From CAZXYS01 sp964645005 (GTDB lineage: Bacteria > Bacteroidota > Ignavibacteria > Kapaibacteriales > UBA2268): a DNA stretch of 64,000 nucleotides. The stretch is from positions 1 through 64,000 of the forward strand of contig CAZXYS010000024.1 in NCBI GenBank assembly GCA_964645005.1. The letters run 5' to 3'. Positions within the stretch are counted from its first letter, which is position 1; each line of letters begins with the position of its first letter. This document shows, one piece after another, positions 43,332 to 52,580 of this stretch. A model generated the notes under the pieces. It was not told the DNA's origin. It worked only from the letters and a program-made list of their open reading frames with translations, and ran no database searches. The position numbers and the translations under genes are program-made.

Positions 43332-44174
43332 ATGTCCTGGGAAACAGAACAAACAGTTGATGATAAAAAATTACAAGAAGAGCTGCTAAATTCCGGCAAA
43401 CTTCCAAAACACATTGCAATTATAATGGACGGCAACGGCAGATGGGCGCAATCAAAAGGGCTGCCACGTATTTCAGGTCATGAAGAAGGTATCGAAAGTG
43501 TTCGTGACATTGTTAAAGCCAGTTCTCAATTGAACATCGAATATCTAACGCTTTACGCTTTCTCCAATGAAAATTGGAAACGCCCTCTGGCAGAAGTAAG
43601 CGGGTTGATGAAACTCATAGAGTACTACCTTAAAAAAGAAATTAACGAATTGCACCAGAATAATGTTAAGCTTCATACTATCGGAAAAACAAGCTCTTTA
43701 CCGAAGACAGTCCAAAAACTTCTGCTTGAAGGTATGGAGAAAACCAGGGAAAATAATGGTTTGACTCTAACACTGGCTTTGAGTTACAGCGGCAGATGGG
43801 ATATCCTGAGAGCAGTTCAAATGATAGGACTGGACATCAGGAGAGGTAAAGTTTCCCCTGAAGATATTACTGAAGATACTTTTTCGTCATATTTACAGAC
43901 TCATGATCTGCCGGACCCGGATTTCATGATCCGCACAAGCGGAGAGATGCGCCTGAGTAATTTTTTACTCTGGGAAATGGCTTACGGTGAAATGTGGATT
44001 ACCAGGAAATTCTGGCCTCAGTTCCGAAGGTTGGATCTCTACGAAGCACTTTACGATTACGTAACACGCGAAAGGAGGTTCGGGAAAACGTCAGATCAGT
44101 TATATCTAGATAAAAGTGAAAGTGAATCATATTTTAAGAGAGTGGTAAATGCTATTAAGAATTCTTCGAAGTAG
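43332..44174 (+). CDS. uppS: isoprenyl transferase (undecaprenyl diphosphate synthase)
   Basis: 280 residues. It condenses isopentenyl diphosphate units onto farnesyl diphosphate to give the C55 lipid carrier for peptidoglycan and surface polymers. Motifs: HIAIIMDGNGRWAQ with the catalytic Asp, SGHEEG, LTLYAFSNENWKRP, and RTSGEMRLSNFLLWE. It carries an N-terminal extension of about 25 residues. GGAG upstream supports the ATG. Its end overlaps bamA by 26 bp, so the two are translationally coupled in an envelope operon. Confidence 0.95.
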   Translation: MSWETEQTVDDKKLQEELLNSGKLPKHIAIIMDGNGRWAQSKGLPRISGHEEGIESVRDIVKASSQLNIEYLTLYAFSNENWKRPLAEVSGLMKLIEYYLKKEINELHQNNVKLHTIGKTSSLPKTVQKLLLEGMEKTRENNGLTLTLALSYSGRWDILRAVQMIGLDIRRGKVSPEDITEDTFSSYLQTHDLPDPDFMIRTSGEMRLSNFLLWEMAYGEMWITRKFWPQFRRLDLYEALYDYVTRERRFGKTSDQLYLDKSESESYFKRVVNAIKNSSK

Positions 44175-46533
44175 CGCGGCGATTCTTCTTGCTGTGTTAT
44201 TAACATCAGTTTTATTGAACGCACAGCAGCCACGCCGGCAAGGAGAAGAATATGAAATCGCTGATATAGAAGTTGAAGGCGCCAGGTCTTCCGATGTTCA
44301 AACTATTATTACATTGTCGGGGCTAAGACCCGGCGATAAGATTACTCTGCCGGCTGACGAGAAAATCTCCAAGGCTATTACTAATTTATGGAAGAGGAAG
44401 CAATTTTCCGATATTGAGATAGTTGTTGAAAAAACAACTCCCGCAGGTGTATTCCTGAAAATTAAAGTCGAAGAATTTCCACGAATGAGCGAACTTTCCA
44501 TAGAAGGAAATGATGAGTTGAATGATAAGGAAATCGAAGAAAAACTGGGATTGGTACGTGGAGACATTTTGTCAGGATACGGAGTTTACCGCGCGAAGCA
44601 AAAAATCAAAGACCTTTACGAAGAAGAGGGGTTAATGTTTGCGAAAATAAACGAAGAATTGCAGGATTCGGATACAACTAACTTCAAAAAGCTCTTTCTT
44701 AGAATTCAAGAGGGAGTTGAATTTCATGTTGATGAAATAGAATTTATCGGTAATAATAAATTTGATGACAATGATTTAGCAGGGGCTTTCAAGGAAACAA
44801 AAACCAAAGCCTGGTGGCATTTCTGGCGTTCGGACAAATTTGACAAGAAAGAATATGATAAAGACCTGGATCATCTACGTGACTTCTTTAAAAAAGAAGG
44901 TTATATTGACGGAAGGGTGCTTAGTGATTCTATAGTTTATAATGAGGAAGAAGAAACAGTTAATTTAGTAATAACCGTAGACGAAGGTCAGCGAACTTAT
45001 GTAAGGAATGTAGCTTTTGAAGGGAATACTGTTTATCCTGATGAAGCATTACACAGAAGACTGAATTTCGAAAAAGGCGATCCCTATGATATGGAACGAT
45101 TTGAGATGAACCTTCGTAGTAATCAGGATCAATCGGATGTTTCATCACTCTATATGGATCATGGTTATCTTATGGCTCGCTTCGAGAAAAAGGAAAAAAG
45201 AGTAGAACCGGATTCGGTGGACATAACAATAGAGATTGTTGAAGGAGAAAGAGTCAAAAACAGGCGGGTGGACATTGTCGGAAATACCAAAACGAAAGAC
45301 AGGGTTATCCGACGCGAACTTTACACCTATCCCGGTGATTATTTCAACCGTTCAGCCGTGATAAGGAGCATAAAAGCGCTGGGTGCGATCCAATATTTCA
45401 ATCCTGAGGCTTTACAGAATGGATTCCAGATACAACCTGTTGATAATACACAGGTTGACATTGAATACAAAGTTGAAGAGCAGTCCACGGATACATTCAA
45501 TGCTTCTGTTGGTTTTGCCGGTTCGTTTGGGCTGACGGGGTCAGTTGGTATGACATTCAACAACTTCTCGCTTTCCGAGCCTTTTAAAGGCGGCGCCGGA
45601 CAGGTGTTGAATTTTAATTGGCAATTCGGTCAGGGGAATCGCTACCAGGTATTCTCCATAGGTTTTACCGAACCCTGGCTGATGAGTGAGCCCACAACAG
45701 TTGGCTTCAATCTATACCATAGGAAGATAAATTATAATCAATTCCAGAGAATTAAAACAACCGGTCTGTCATTGAACAGCGGACGTCGTTTCCGCTGGCC
45801 GGATGATTATTTCCGGGGTGATCTTAATCTTAGATTTGAATCAAATGATAACGGCGAATCGGTCGGAAGATATTACCGTCCCGGGGAAAATACCGAGATT
45901 ACTCTGGGAGCTAAATTATCCAGAATAAGTCTGGATAACCAGTTCTTTCCCACTTCCGGTTCCCGTTTCAGCATATCTTCAGATTTTGCAATGGGTGCTA
46001 TCAACTTAGGCTCAACTGATTACATGAAGACGGAATTTAATTTTGAGATGGTCAATCCGCTTCTTTCTATTCAGGATTATAACAGGCTTGTTCTCTATAT
46101 GAGTACAAAGTTTGGTCATGTTAATGGTGTTGTATCCGATACGGCTATAAATCCGATAGAACTATATACAATGGGCGGCAATGGATTAACTGCTTACTAC
46201 CCTGTAATTCCGCTGCGCGGTTATGAGAATGAATCGCTCGGTCCAAGATCCGGAGGTAAAGTTATGACCCGAAGCACAGCAGAACTCAGATTTGCTGTAA
46301 CTATGAATCCCATGCCAATTTATGTATATACATTTGCTGAAGCAGGTAATGTATGGGACGAGCTTCGTTTTGCAGATCCATTTAATTTGAAGAGAGCCGC
46401 TGGAATTGGAATGCAGTTGAGAATACAGGCTCTTGGCATCGTCGGATTCAGTTATGGTTATGGATTTGACACTGACCGCACCGGAGAGAAATCCGGTTGG
46501 CAATTCCTGTTTCACCTCGGACAGAATTTTTAG
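44149..46533 (+). CDS. bamA: outer membrane protein assembly factor BamA
   Basis: 794 residues. A signal peptide (cleavage after LLNAQ) is followed by five POTRA repeats to about residue 425 (for example IADIEVEGARSSDVQTIITL and RTYVRNVAFEGNTVYPDEAL). A 16-strand Omp85 barrel follows with the conserved loop motif FTEPWL (VFSIGFTEPWLMSEP) and PLRGYEN. It folds and inserts beta-barrel proteins into the outer membrane. The start overlaps uppS, and the two OmpH/Skp genes and lpxD follow, the usual order in this phylum. Confidence 0.95.
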   Translation: MLLRILRSSAAILLAVLLTSVLLNAQQPRRQGEEYEIADIEVEGARSSDVQTIITLSGLRPGDKITLPADEKISKAITNLWKRKQFSDIEIVVEKTTPAGVFLKIKVEEFPRMSELSIEGNDELNDKEIEEKLGLVRGDILSGYGVYRAKQKIKDLYEEEGLMFAKINEELQDSDTTNFKKLFLRIQEGVEFHVDEIEFIGNNKFDDNDLAGAFKETKTKAWWHFWRSDKFDKKEYDKDLDHLRDFFKKEGYIDGRVLSDSIVYNEEEETVNLVITVDEGQRTYVRNVAFEGNTVYPDEALHRRLNFEKGDPYDMERFEMNLRSNQDQSDVSSLYMDHGYLMARFEKKEKRVEPDSVDITIEIVEGERVKNRRVDIVGNTKTKDRVIRRELYTYPGDYFNRSAVIRSIKALGAIQYFNPEALQNGFQIQPVDNTQVDIEYKVEEQSTDTFNASVGFAGSFGLTGSVGMTFNNFSLSEPFKGGAGQVLNFNWQFGQGNRYQVFSIGFTEPWLMSEPTTVGFNLYHRKINYNQFQRIKTTGLSLNSGRRFRWPDDYFRGDLNLRFESNDNGESVGRYYRPGENTEITLGAKLSRISLDNQFFPTSGSRFSISSDFAMGAINLGSTDYMKTEFNFEMVNPLLSIQDYNRLVLYMSTKFGHVNGVVSDTAINPIELYTMGGNGLTAYYPVIPLRGYENESLGPRSGGKVMTRSTAELRFAVTMNPMPIYVYTFAEAGNVWDELRFADPFNLKRAAGIGMQLRIQALGIVGFSYGYGFDTDRTGEKSGWQFLFHLGQNF

Positions 46534-46735
46534 ATATAATAAAATTTATTAATTTGAACTTTGGATTAATAAAAAGAAAGAAAAATATTATTGTATTTAA
46601 TATAACTTATGATTTTAAAATAATATTGGATAAAAATAATTGTTAGAACAATAGGTTTTAAGAAGAAATAATTTATTGGATAATAAAGAAATTAACAGAC
46701 ATATAAATAAAAAAAAATTATTAAGGGGATTTTAT

Positions 46736-47284
46736 ATGAAACGGGTTATAATTGTTTTTTTTGTTCTTTTCGGATTATTTTCAATAGTCAGTGAAATTAA
46801 AGCGCAAAGTAAGCTGCAGGTCGGAGTTGTAGACCTTCAAAAAATTGTATCTGAATTACCCGAAGCCAAAGAAGCTGAAGAACAGTTAAAGGAATTATCA
46901 AAGAAATATCAGGATACTCTGCTGCAAATGCAGGAGGACCTCGAAGAAAAGAACAAACAATATCAAAAACAAAAGTCGATGATGTCTCCTGATAAACAGC
47001 AGCAAGAAGAAGAATCCATACAAACTCTATATATGCAATGGCAGCAGTACCGTGAAGAGAAATTCGGACAAATGGGTGAATTGAACCAAAGAAGAATGGA
47101 CCTTCTTGACCCTATCGAAAAAAGGGTGCGCAAGGCTGTCGAAAAAGTCGCTAAAGAAGAAGGATTGGATATAGTAGTTAACAATAATCCACAAAACCTT
47201 TTGTATTTTAGCGAGAAATTTGATATTACATTTAAGGTCCTTGACAGGATCAAACGAGGTGAAAAAGATAGCGAAAGCGGCTGA
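46736..47284 (+). CDS. OmpH/Skp-family periplasmic chaperone, first copy
   Basis: 182 residues from the ATG at 46736, which has AGGGGA upstream. The open frame extends 20 codons further, but only this start gives the signal peptide MKRVIIVFFVLFGLFSIVSEIKA. After VGVVDLQKIVSELPEAKEAE comes a long coiled coil (residues 45-120) and a C-terminal strand region (EEGLDIVVNNNPQNLLYFS), matching the tentacle-shaped Skp trimer. It holds unfolded outer-membrane proteins for BamA, which is encoded just upstream. Confidence 0.92.
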   Translation: MKRVIIVFFVLFGLFSIVSEIKAQSKLQVGVVDLQKIVSELPEAKEAEEQLKELSKKYQDTLLQMQEDLEEKNKQYQKQKSMMSPDKQQQEEESIQTLYMQWQQYREEKFGQMGELNQRRMDLLDPIEKRVRKAVEKVAKEEGLDIVVNNNPQNLLYFSEKFDITFKVLDRIKRGEKDSESG

Positions 47285-47353
47285 TTCGTAAGCTCGAAAT
47301 TTTGGGTAAAATCTATTTTAAATTTACGATGAAGCCAGTATTAATAAGACTTC

Positions 47354-47394
47354 TGCCCTGCTAAAGCAGTATTTAAAGACATTCGCAGGGATGA
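47354..47394. repeat. dispersed repeat, family C
   Basis: GCCCTGCTAAAGCAG and AAAGACATTCGCAGGGATGA, matching the copy at 15935-15980. It lies between the two ompH genes and splits the operon. Confidence 0.7.
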
Positions 47395-47544
47395 AATTTT
47401 TCATACTTTTGGGGCACCATCTGATTATAACAAACGTTCTTTTTGATCGTTTTTTATTATAAAATACTAATAATCCTACGGAGTTATATGCGGCAAAATT
47501 TACAAAGTAAATGAATATTTCAAACTAATATCGGTTTCACAAAT

Positions 47545-48327
47545 ATGTTAATTGAGAAAATCAAAGCCGGAACGCTAATATTGACAGCAGCTATTCTTTT
47601 ATTGCCGCAAATAGCATATTCTCAAAAAGTAGGATTTATGTCATCGCAAATGGTCAGGAAACATTTTCCTGAAGCTAAGATGGCAGAGCAGCGTATTCAG
47701 TCCATGGTAGAAGAATGGAAACGTGAACTTGAAAATATGCAAAATCAAATCGATGCTCTGAAATTCGAGATCAAAAAGAACCGTCTTGTATGGAGTGATG
47801 CGGAGAAAGCTGAAAAAGAACAGGAATTGAAGGAACTTGAAAAACGCAGAGAAGAGTATGCAAAATCAAAGTTCCAGCCGGGGGGAGAGTACGATCAGAC
47901 CGTCAATCAGATTATGACTCCCATAGAAGAAAAAATATATGCGGCTGTCCAAAAGGTAGCTGCCGATCAGGGATATGATCTTATTCTCGATCAAAGCAAG
48001 AATCCTATTCCTTATACAAATTACAAGTATGATCTGACTGTGCACGTCTTACGTAAACTTGGAGTAGACGCAAAAGAACTCGAAAAAGAACTGCAGGAGA
48101 AGATCACTAAAGATCCCAGAAACAAAGAAAAAGAATCATACAGTCCACGGCGCCGCAGCCGCTCAAGGAGACCTGTCAGGCGTGAAAGTCAAAGGGAGAT
48201 AGAAAGACCTGAAGAGCAACAACAGCAGCAGAAAGAGGAAGAAGAAATCGAACCCGGTGAAAATGACAAGAAGCTGCCGGATTCCACGGAATCCCCCAGT
48301 GGCCCGGGGAAGAGACCTGTCAGATAG
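47545..48327 (+). CDS. OmpH/Skp-family periplasmic chaperone, second copy with charged tail
   Basis: 260 residues: a signal peptide (MLIEKIKAGTLILTAAILLLPQIAYS), the OmpH core (KVGFMSSQMVRKHFPEAKMA, a coiled coil, then QKVAADQGYDLILDQSKNPIPY), then a tail of about 70 residues with an Arg/Ser-rich part (RRRSRSRRPVRRESQRE) and a Glu/Gln-rich part. The tail is not part of the family and looks disordered. It is a paralogue of the gene 260 bp upstream and leads into lpxD after 26 bp. Confidence 0.9.
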   Translation: MLIEKIKAGTLILTAAILLLPQIAYSQKVGFMSSQMVRKHFPEAKMAEQRIQSMVEEWKRELENMQNQIDALKFEIKKNRLVWSDAEKAEKEQELKELEKRREEYAKSKFQPGGEYDQTVNQIMTPIEEKIYAAVQKVAADQGYDLILDQSKNPIPYTNYKYDLTVHVLRKLGVDAKELEKELQEKITKDPRNKEKESYSPRRRSRSRRPVRRESQREIERPEEQQQQQKEEEEIEPGENDKKLPDSTESPSGPGKRPVR

Positions 48328-48353
48328 TTCATTAACTATTTAATTAAAACGGA

Positions 48354-49400
48354 ATGCACAAAATGACCTGCGAAGAAATTGCTAAAATTATTAACGGTGA
48401 ATTAGTAGGTTCTACTAATTCACAGATTATTAATTTGAATCGTATTGAAAACGCTCAACCCGGGGAGGCTACTTTTCTCTCAAATCCGAAATTTGAGAAA
48501 TATATTGAACATACAGGTGCATCATGCGTCATTATAAGCAACAAATCAGAAGCAACACCGCGGCGAGAAAATCAGGCGTTTATAAAAGTTGATAATCCCT
48601 ATGAAGGATTTGTCAGGTTGATAAAGCATATATATGATGCCAGACCGAAGAAAAAAAGCTATATCGATCACAATTCAAATATTCATGAAAATGCCATGAT
48701 AGCTGAATCGGCTTTCATCGGACCCGGTTGTGTCATAGGGGCAGGCAGCAAAATCGGAGAAAATTGCATACTTATAGCAAACGTTACTATTTATGACAAT
48801 GTAATAATTGGCGGCAATACATTTATACATGCAAATGCCGTATTATGTGACGATTCTGTTGTCGGGAAAAATTGTATATTACATCCAGGTACTGTTATCG
48901 GATCTGATGGTTTCGGGTATATTGAACGTGAAGACAAGAGCTATGATAAGATCCCCCAAATTGGAAATGTTGTTATTGAGGATGATGTCGAAATAGGAGC
49001 CAATACCACTATAGACAGGGCTATGGTTGGGAGTACAATTATCGAAAAAGGCGTTAAGCTTGATAATCTTGTACACATTGCCCATAACTGCATAATCTGT
49101 GAAAACACCGCTATGGCAGGACAAACCGGCATATCCGGGAGCACTAAAGTGGGTAAAAGAAATAGATTTGGCGGACAGGTCGGTTTAGCCGGACACATGG
49201 AAACAGCCGATGATGTTTTGATAGTTGCTCAATCGGGAGTGTCAAAATCCATAAATAAGAGCGGAGTATACTTCGGCTCACCAATCAAAGAGCAAAAAAG
49301 AGCCTTCAAAATTGAAGCCGCACTCCGTAACTTGCCTGAAATAGCAAGGGAATTTGAGAAGCTTAAGAAAGAAGTCGAAGAGCTTAAAAAAAATAAGTAA
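48354..49400 (+). CDS. lpxD: UDP-3-O-(3-hydroxyacyl)glucosamine N-acyltransferase
   Basis: 348 residues. The N-terminal uridine-binding domain (CEEIAKIINGELVGS, GEATFLSNPKFEKYI) precedes a left-handed beta-helix of hexapeptide repeats (about 100-300) with the active-site His in NLVHIAHNC. A C-terminal helix ends FEKLKKEVEELKKNK. It adds the second hydroxyacyl chain in lipid A synthesis, so the organism makes lipopolysaccharide. It is the last gene of the uppS-bamA-ompH-ompH-lpxD cluster. A second ATG three codons on is equally possible as start. Confidence 0.95.
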   Translation: MHKMTCEEIAKIINGELVGSTNSQIINLNRIENAQPGEATFLSNPKFEKYIEHTGASCVIISNKSEATPRRENQAFIKVDNPYEGFVRLIKHIYDARPKKKSYIDHNSNIHENAMIAESAFIGPGCVIGAGSKIGENCILIANVTIYDNVIIGGNTFIHANAVLCDDSVVGKNCILHPGTVIGSDGFGYIEREDKSYDKIPQIGNVVIEDDVEIGANTTIDRAMVGSTIIEKGVKLDNLVHIAHNCIICENTAMAGQTGISGSTKVGKRNRFGGQVGLAGHMETADDVLIVAQSGVSKSINKSGVYFGSPIKEQKRAFKIEAALRNLPEIAREFEKLKKEVEELKKNK

Positions 49401-49509
49401 AAAATTCTGAAAATTAATTCTCTTTACGACATAAACTGTCGCTGTTCATATTAAATTTGCGGGTAGTATAGACATTAGTCACTTTGTTCGAATTTACCCG
49501 GAGGTTAAT

Positions 49510-50451
49510 ATGAGTTCAGTTTTAGCTAATTTTGTCGCCGAAATAATTATTGGAAAGGGTCAGAATGTTGGAGAGCTATCGGTATACCCTGTTATCGAGA
49601 AGGAAGACTCCGAACCTAAATACGAGGTTCTTGATTCATCGCTTAAGAAAAAGCTTATCGAAATTACGGAAGTTAATGACGGCGGGCATGTCCCTGAATT
49701 AAAAGTAATCAATCACTCTAGTGAAAATGTATTGATGCTCGATGGTGAAGAGCTTATCGGTGCAAAACAGAACCGAGTTCTGAATACTTCGATACTTATA
49801 GGAAAGGAAATGGAGGTGATCGTACCGGTTAGCTGTGTTGAAGAGAAAAGATGGGCTTATAAATCGAATAAATTCGAAACATCCGAATTTATGATGCATG
49901 CCAATATACGAGCTAAAAGAAGCAAATCAGTTAACAAATCACTGAAATCGACTGCTAAATTTCAATCCGATCAGCATGAAGTATGGGATGAAATTGATGA
50001 AACCCATAAAGCATTTAATATCCCATCAAAAACAGGTGCTATCAGTGATGTTTATACGAGCATCAAAGAAAAAACCGAGGAAATATTAATTCAGTATAAA
50101 CCGGAAAAAGGGCAGAAGGGTTTTGTCATTGTCAATTACGGAATAGTTGAAGGAATTGAGTATGTTTCTCAAACCAATGCATTCAAATGTATTTATAAGA
50201 AGCTGCTAAGAAGCTATATTATTAATTATTTAAGGCAGAAGAAAACAGTTGAAAATGAGGGAATTGACAACCAACCGAAGAAGTCGAATGGCGAAGTCAA
50301 AGAATTTCTCAAGAATCTTGCAGATGTAAAACCTGTGAAATACAAATCGCCTGGCATGGGCTATGATTATCGCATTGATGATAAGGAATTTGCCGGCGCA
50401 TCGCTTGTGCATCTGGATAATGTGGTGCATCTGGCGGTGCAGCGGTTATAG
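49510..50451 (+). CDS. DUF6569 (ARPP-1) family protein
   Basis: 313 residues. The central block VLMLDGEELIGAKQNRVLNT and the following VPVSCVEEKRW mark the DUF6569/ARPP-1 family (found near ADP-ribosylation-related genes in some genomes). A C-terminal half with conserved PVKYKSPGMGYDYRID, then ASLVHLDNVVHLAVQ, completes the family. Soluble; biochemical role unknown. The start follows GGAGG at ideal spacing. It is monocistronic, with a strong terminator after it. Confidence 0.82.
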   Translation: MSSVLANFVAEIIIGKGQNVGELSVYPVIEKEDSEPKYEVLDSSLKKKLIEITEVNDGGHVPELKVINHSSENVLMLDGEELIGAKQNRVLNTSILIGKEMEVIVPVSCVEEKRWAYKSNKFETSEFMMHANIRAKRSKSVNKSLKSTAKFQSDQHEVWDEIDETHKAFNIPSKTGAISDVYTSIKEKTEEILIQYKPEKGQKGFVIVNYGIVEGIEYVSQTNAFKCIYKKLLRSYIINYLRQKKTVENEGIDNQPKKSNGEVKEFLKNLADVKPVKYKSPGMGYDYRIDDKEFAGASLVHLDNVVHLAVQRL

Positions 50452-50492
50452 GGGTAAACAATTTATGGTGTTTTGATAATTTCTTATAAATC

Positions 50493-50524
50493 AAAAAGGC
50501 TGCCTATTACTGGCAGCCTTTTTT
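50493..50524 (+). terminator. rho-independent terminator of the DUF6569 gene
   Basis: AAAAAGGCTGCC and GGCAGCCTTTTTT form a perfect stem around TATTACT, ending in a T-run. Confidence 0.9.
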
Positions 50525-50723
50525 GAACAATTCTTAAGTGTTATATTGAAACCTGAAATATATGTCGTTGTGGTAATTATCTCTAAAGGGGCAGGTAATC
50601 TGTCTGCCGAATCTGCTGACGTCCTCCATCGAAGCGCTAAATTCAAAAAAAATTAAAAAAGTATGAGTTATTATTTGATTTGAAGTGTTATATTAATAAA
50701 ACTCGGTCAAAAAATGGAAAGGA

Positions 50724-51290
50724 ATGAAGAATAAGTTCGGGAAATATTCGGACAGGAAACTTGTAAGAATAATTAGTTCTGACAAAGCCAGCGTTGACGG
50801 AGCATTTACGGAGCTTTACAACCGCTATGAGAATAAGATCTTCCGCTACTGCCGCTATATGACAGGCGATAGGGACACCGCGGAGGATATCATGCAGGAA
50901 ACTTTCATCAAATTCTACAAAAGTGTGAAAAATGGCATAAATGAAGAGAATATTGGCGGTTATCTCATCACGATTTCGCGGAATCTGTGTCTGAATTATA
51001 TCCGCAGTAAAAAAGTAAGAACCGCCCTCGAAATAAATGAATTGACTGATCAAAGGTTTAATAAATATGAGAATGATGAATTGATAAATCTTATTGAAAC
51101 GGCGTTAGAACTTCTGGATGTGAAATACAAGGAGGCTTTTATACTGCGGGAGATGAACGGCATATCGTATAACGAGATTGGCGAGATTTGCGGTATATCT
51201 CCGTCGGGAGCACAGACGCGGGCTTGCAGAGCGAAAGAGCAGGTGATAAAGATCTTAAAACCATATATTCAGGATCTTGCTAATAAATAA
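50724..51290 (+). CDS. ECF-type RNA polymerase sigma factor
   Basis: 188 residues. Region 2 is ELYNRYENKIFRYCRYMTGD followed by AEDIMQETFIKFY (-10 recognition, core binding). Region 4 is LLDVKYKEAFILREMNGISY with the helix-turn-helix EIGEICGISPSGAQTRACRA (-35 recognition). Regions 1 and 3 are absent, typical of extracytoplasmic-function sigma factors. The next gene, 17 bp on, encodes a membrane protein with an anti-sigma-like N-terminus, so the two form a regulatory pair. Confidence 0.93.
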   Translation: MKNKFGKYSDRKLVRIISSDKASVDGAFTELYNRYENKIFRYCRYMTGDRDTAEDIMQETFIKFYKSVKNGINEENIGGYLITISRNLCLNYIRSKKVRTALEINELTDQRFNKYENDELINLIETALELLDVKYKEAFILREMNGISYNEIGEICGISPSGAQTRACRAKEQVIKILKPYIQDLANK

Positions 51291-51307
51291 CAAATAAAAG
51301 ATAGTAT

Positions 51308-52561
51308 ATGGACTATTTCTTACTTATTGATAAATATCTGGAAGGAACTCTTAAATCCGAAGATGAACAAGAACTTTTCGCCGAACTTTCGACGAGCGAA
51401 GCTCTCAGAACGGATCTAAGGCAGGTATTTCTCATAAATAACTCGTTGAAGAATAACAGCGATAGAGAAAAGCCGTCGCCGCACGCGAGAGAGAAAGTTT
51501 TTGCGGCGCTGAGTTTGTCGGATGCGGATAAAATCTCTTCCCCAGAGCATATTAAGCAGGGTCTCGGAGCGAAATTGACGGATTTCTATAGGAATAATTT
51601 GAATGGATTTTTTATAGGAGTATCTTCGTCGATAGCGGTTATGTTTCTGATTTTTATGATTGGCGGAGGTGAACCGTTCGGCGGAGACGGACAAAATTTA
51701 AAAGCGCCGCTGGTGAGTGAGAATGGAAGACAGATGGATTTTGGAAATAAAGTGACAGCAGATGCGAAGAAGGAAATTCAAAGCAAAGAAGAAGTTCCGG
51801 AGAATGGAGTGAATATAAGAGCTGAAAATTCTAAAGCAACAATTACGGCAAATGACATAATGGACAGCGAAGTGAGTTTTATGAAGAAAGAGGAAAAATA
51901 CGAAGATATAGCGGCGGATATGCAAAATAAGAGATCGGTTGCGAGTGTGGATGATGGGATGGAGCTTGGTTTTACGGAAATTTCTATGCCGGATTTGAAT
52001 AATAATATAAATGACTATGATAAGACTTTCATGAGTGGGAATAGTGAGAAAACCGGCAATGAAAAATCATTCCTGAAAAAGCTGAAATACTCATGCGAGA
52101 TAAATGCAGGCAGGACATGGTTTCAAAGAAACAGCTTTATTGCTGCGGGAGAAGGCGATGTTTTGAGCGATCTTGGCGCATCATTTTTTGTCAGGTTGAG
52201 CAAGGAATTTTCGCTGGGAGTGAGTTACAGGCGGGAGTCTTTTTTGAGGAATATCAAGCGATATTCTAATGGAAACTCTCAGACTATTTATGATGCGGAA
52301 GAAAGGATGAATACCTTCGGGCTGGCGCTGCAAATGACCAACAGGGATTTCGGACGAGCCTATCCTTTCGGAAATGCCATGCTCGGGAAAAACAGCGAAG
52401 GATATGTAGTGAGGCTGATGACAGGGATGAAATACGGTATTGAGAATAACATTTCATTGCATCTCGGGTTGGAATATAATGCTTTTTTGTATGAATTGAA
52501 TCACCTGTGGACAGGTTCTGAAAAGATCGGATTGAATTTAGGCTTATCTTATGAATTTTGA
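51308..52561 (+). CDS. membrane anti-sigma-like protein with beta-barrel-like C-terminal domain
   Basis: 417 residues. The cytoplasmic N-terminus (MDYFLLIDKYLEGTLKSEDE to about 95) resembles zinc-free anti-sigma domains. One membrane helix lies at 101-119 (FFIGVSSSIAVMFLIFMIG) without a cleavable signal peptide. A low-complexity linker (125-255) leads to a C-terminal domain of alternating strands (SLGVSYRRESFL, YVVRLMTGMKYGIENNISLH) ending LNLGLSYEF like an outer-membrane barrel. It probably holds the ECF sigma factor and spans the periplasm. The barrel may be a sensor domain; whether it reaches the outer membrane is inference. Confidence 0.72.
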   Translation: MDYFLLIDKYLEGTLKSEDEQELFAELSTSEALRTDLRQVFLINNSLKNNSDREKPSPHAREKVFAALSLSDADKISSPEHIKQGLGAKLTDFYRNNLNGFFIGVSSSIAVMFLIFMIGGGEPFGGDGQNLKAPLVSENGRQMDFGNKVTADAKKEIQSKEEVPENGVNIRAENSKATITANDIMDSEVSFMKKEEKYEDIAADMQNKRSVASVDDGMELGFTEISMPDLNNNINDYDKTFMSGNSEKTGNEKSFLKKLKYSCEINAGRTWFQRNSFIAAGEGDVLSDLGASFFVRLSKEFSLGVSYRRESFLRNIKRYSNGNSQTIYDAEERMNTFGLALQMTNRDFGRAYPFGNAMLGKNSEGYVVRLMTGMKYGIENNISLHLGLEYNAFLYELNHLWTGSEKIGLNLGLSYEF

Positions 52562-52580
52562 AATATATTGAGGAGAGAAA

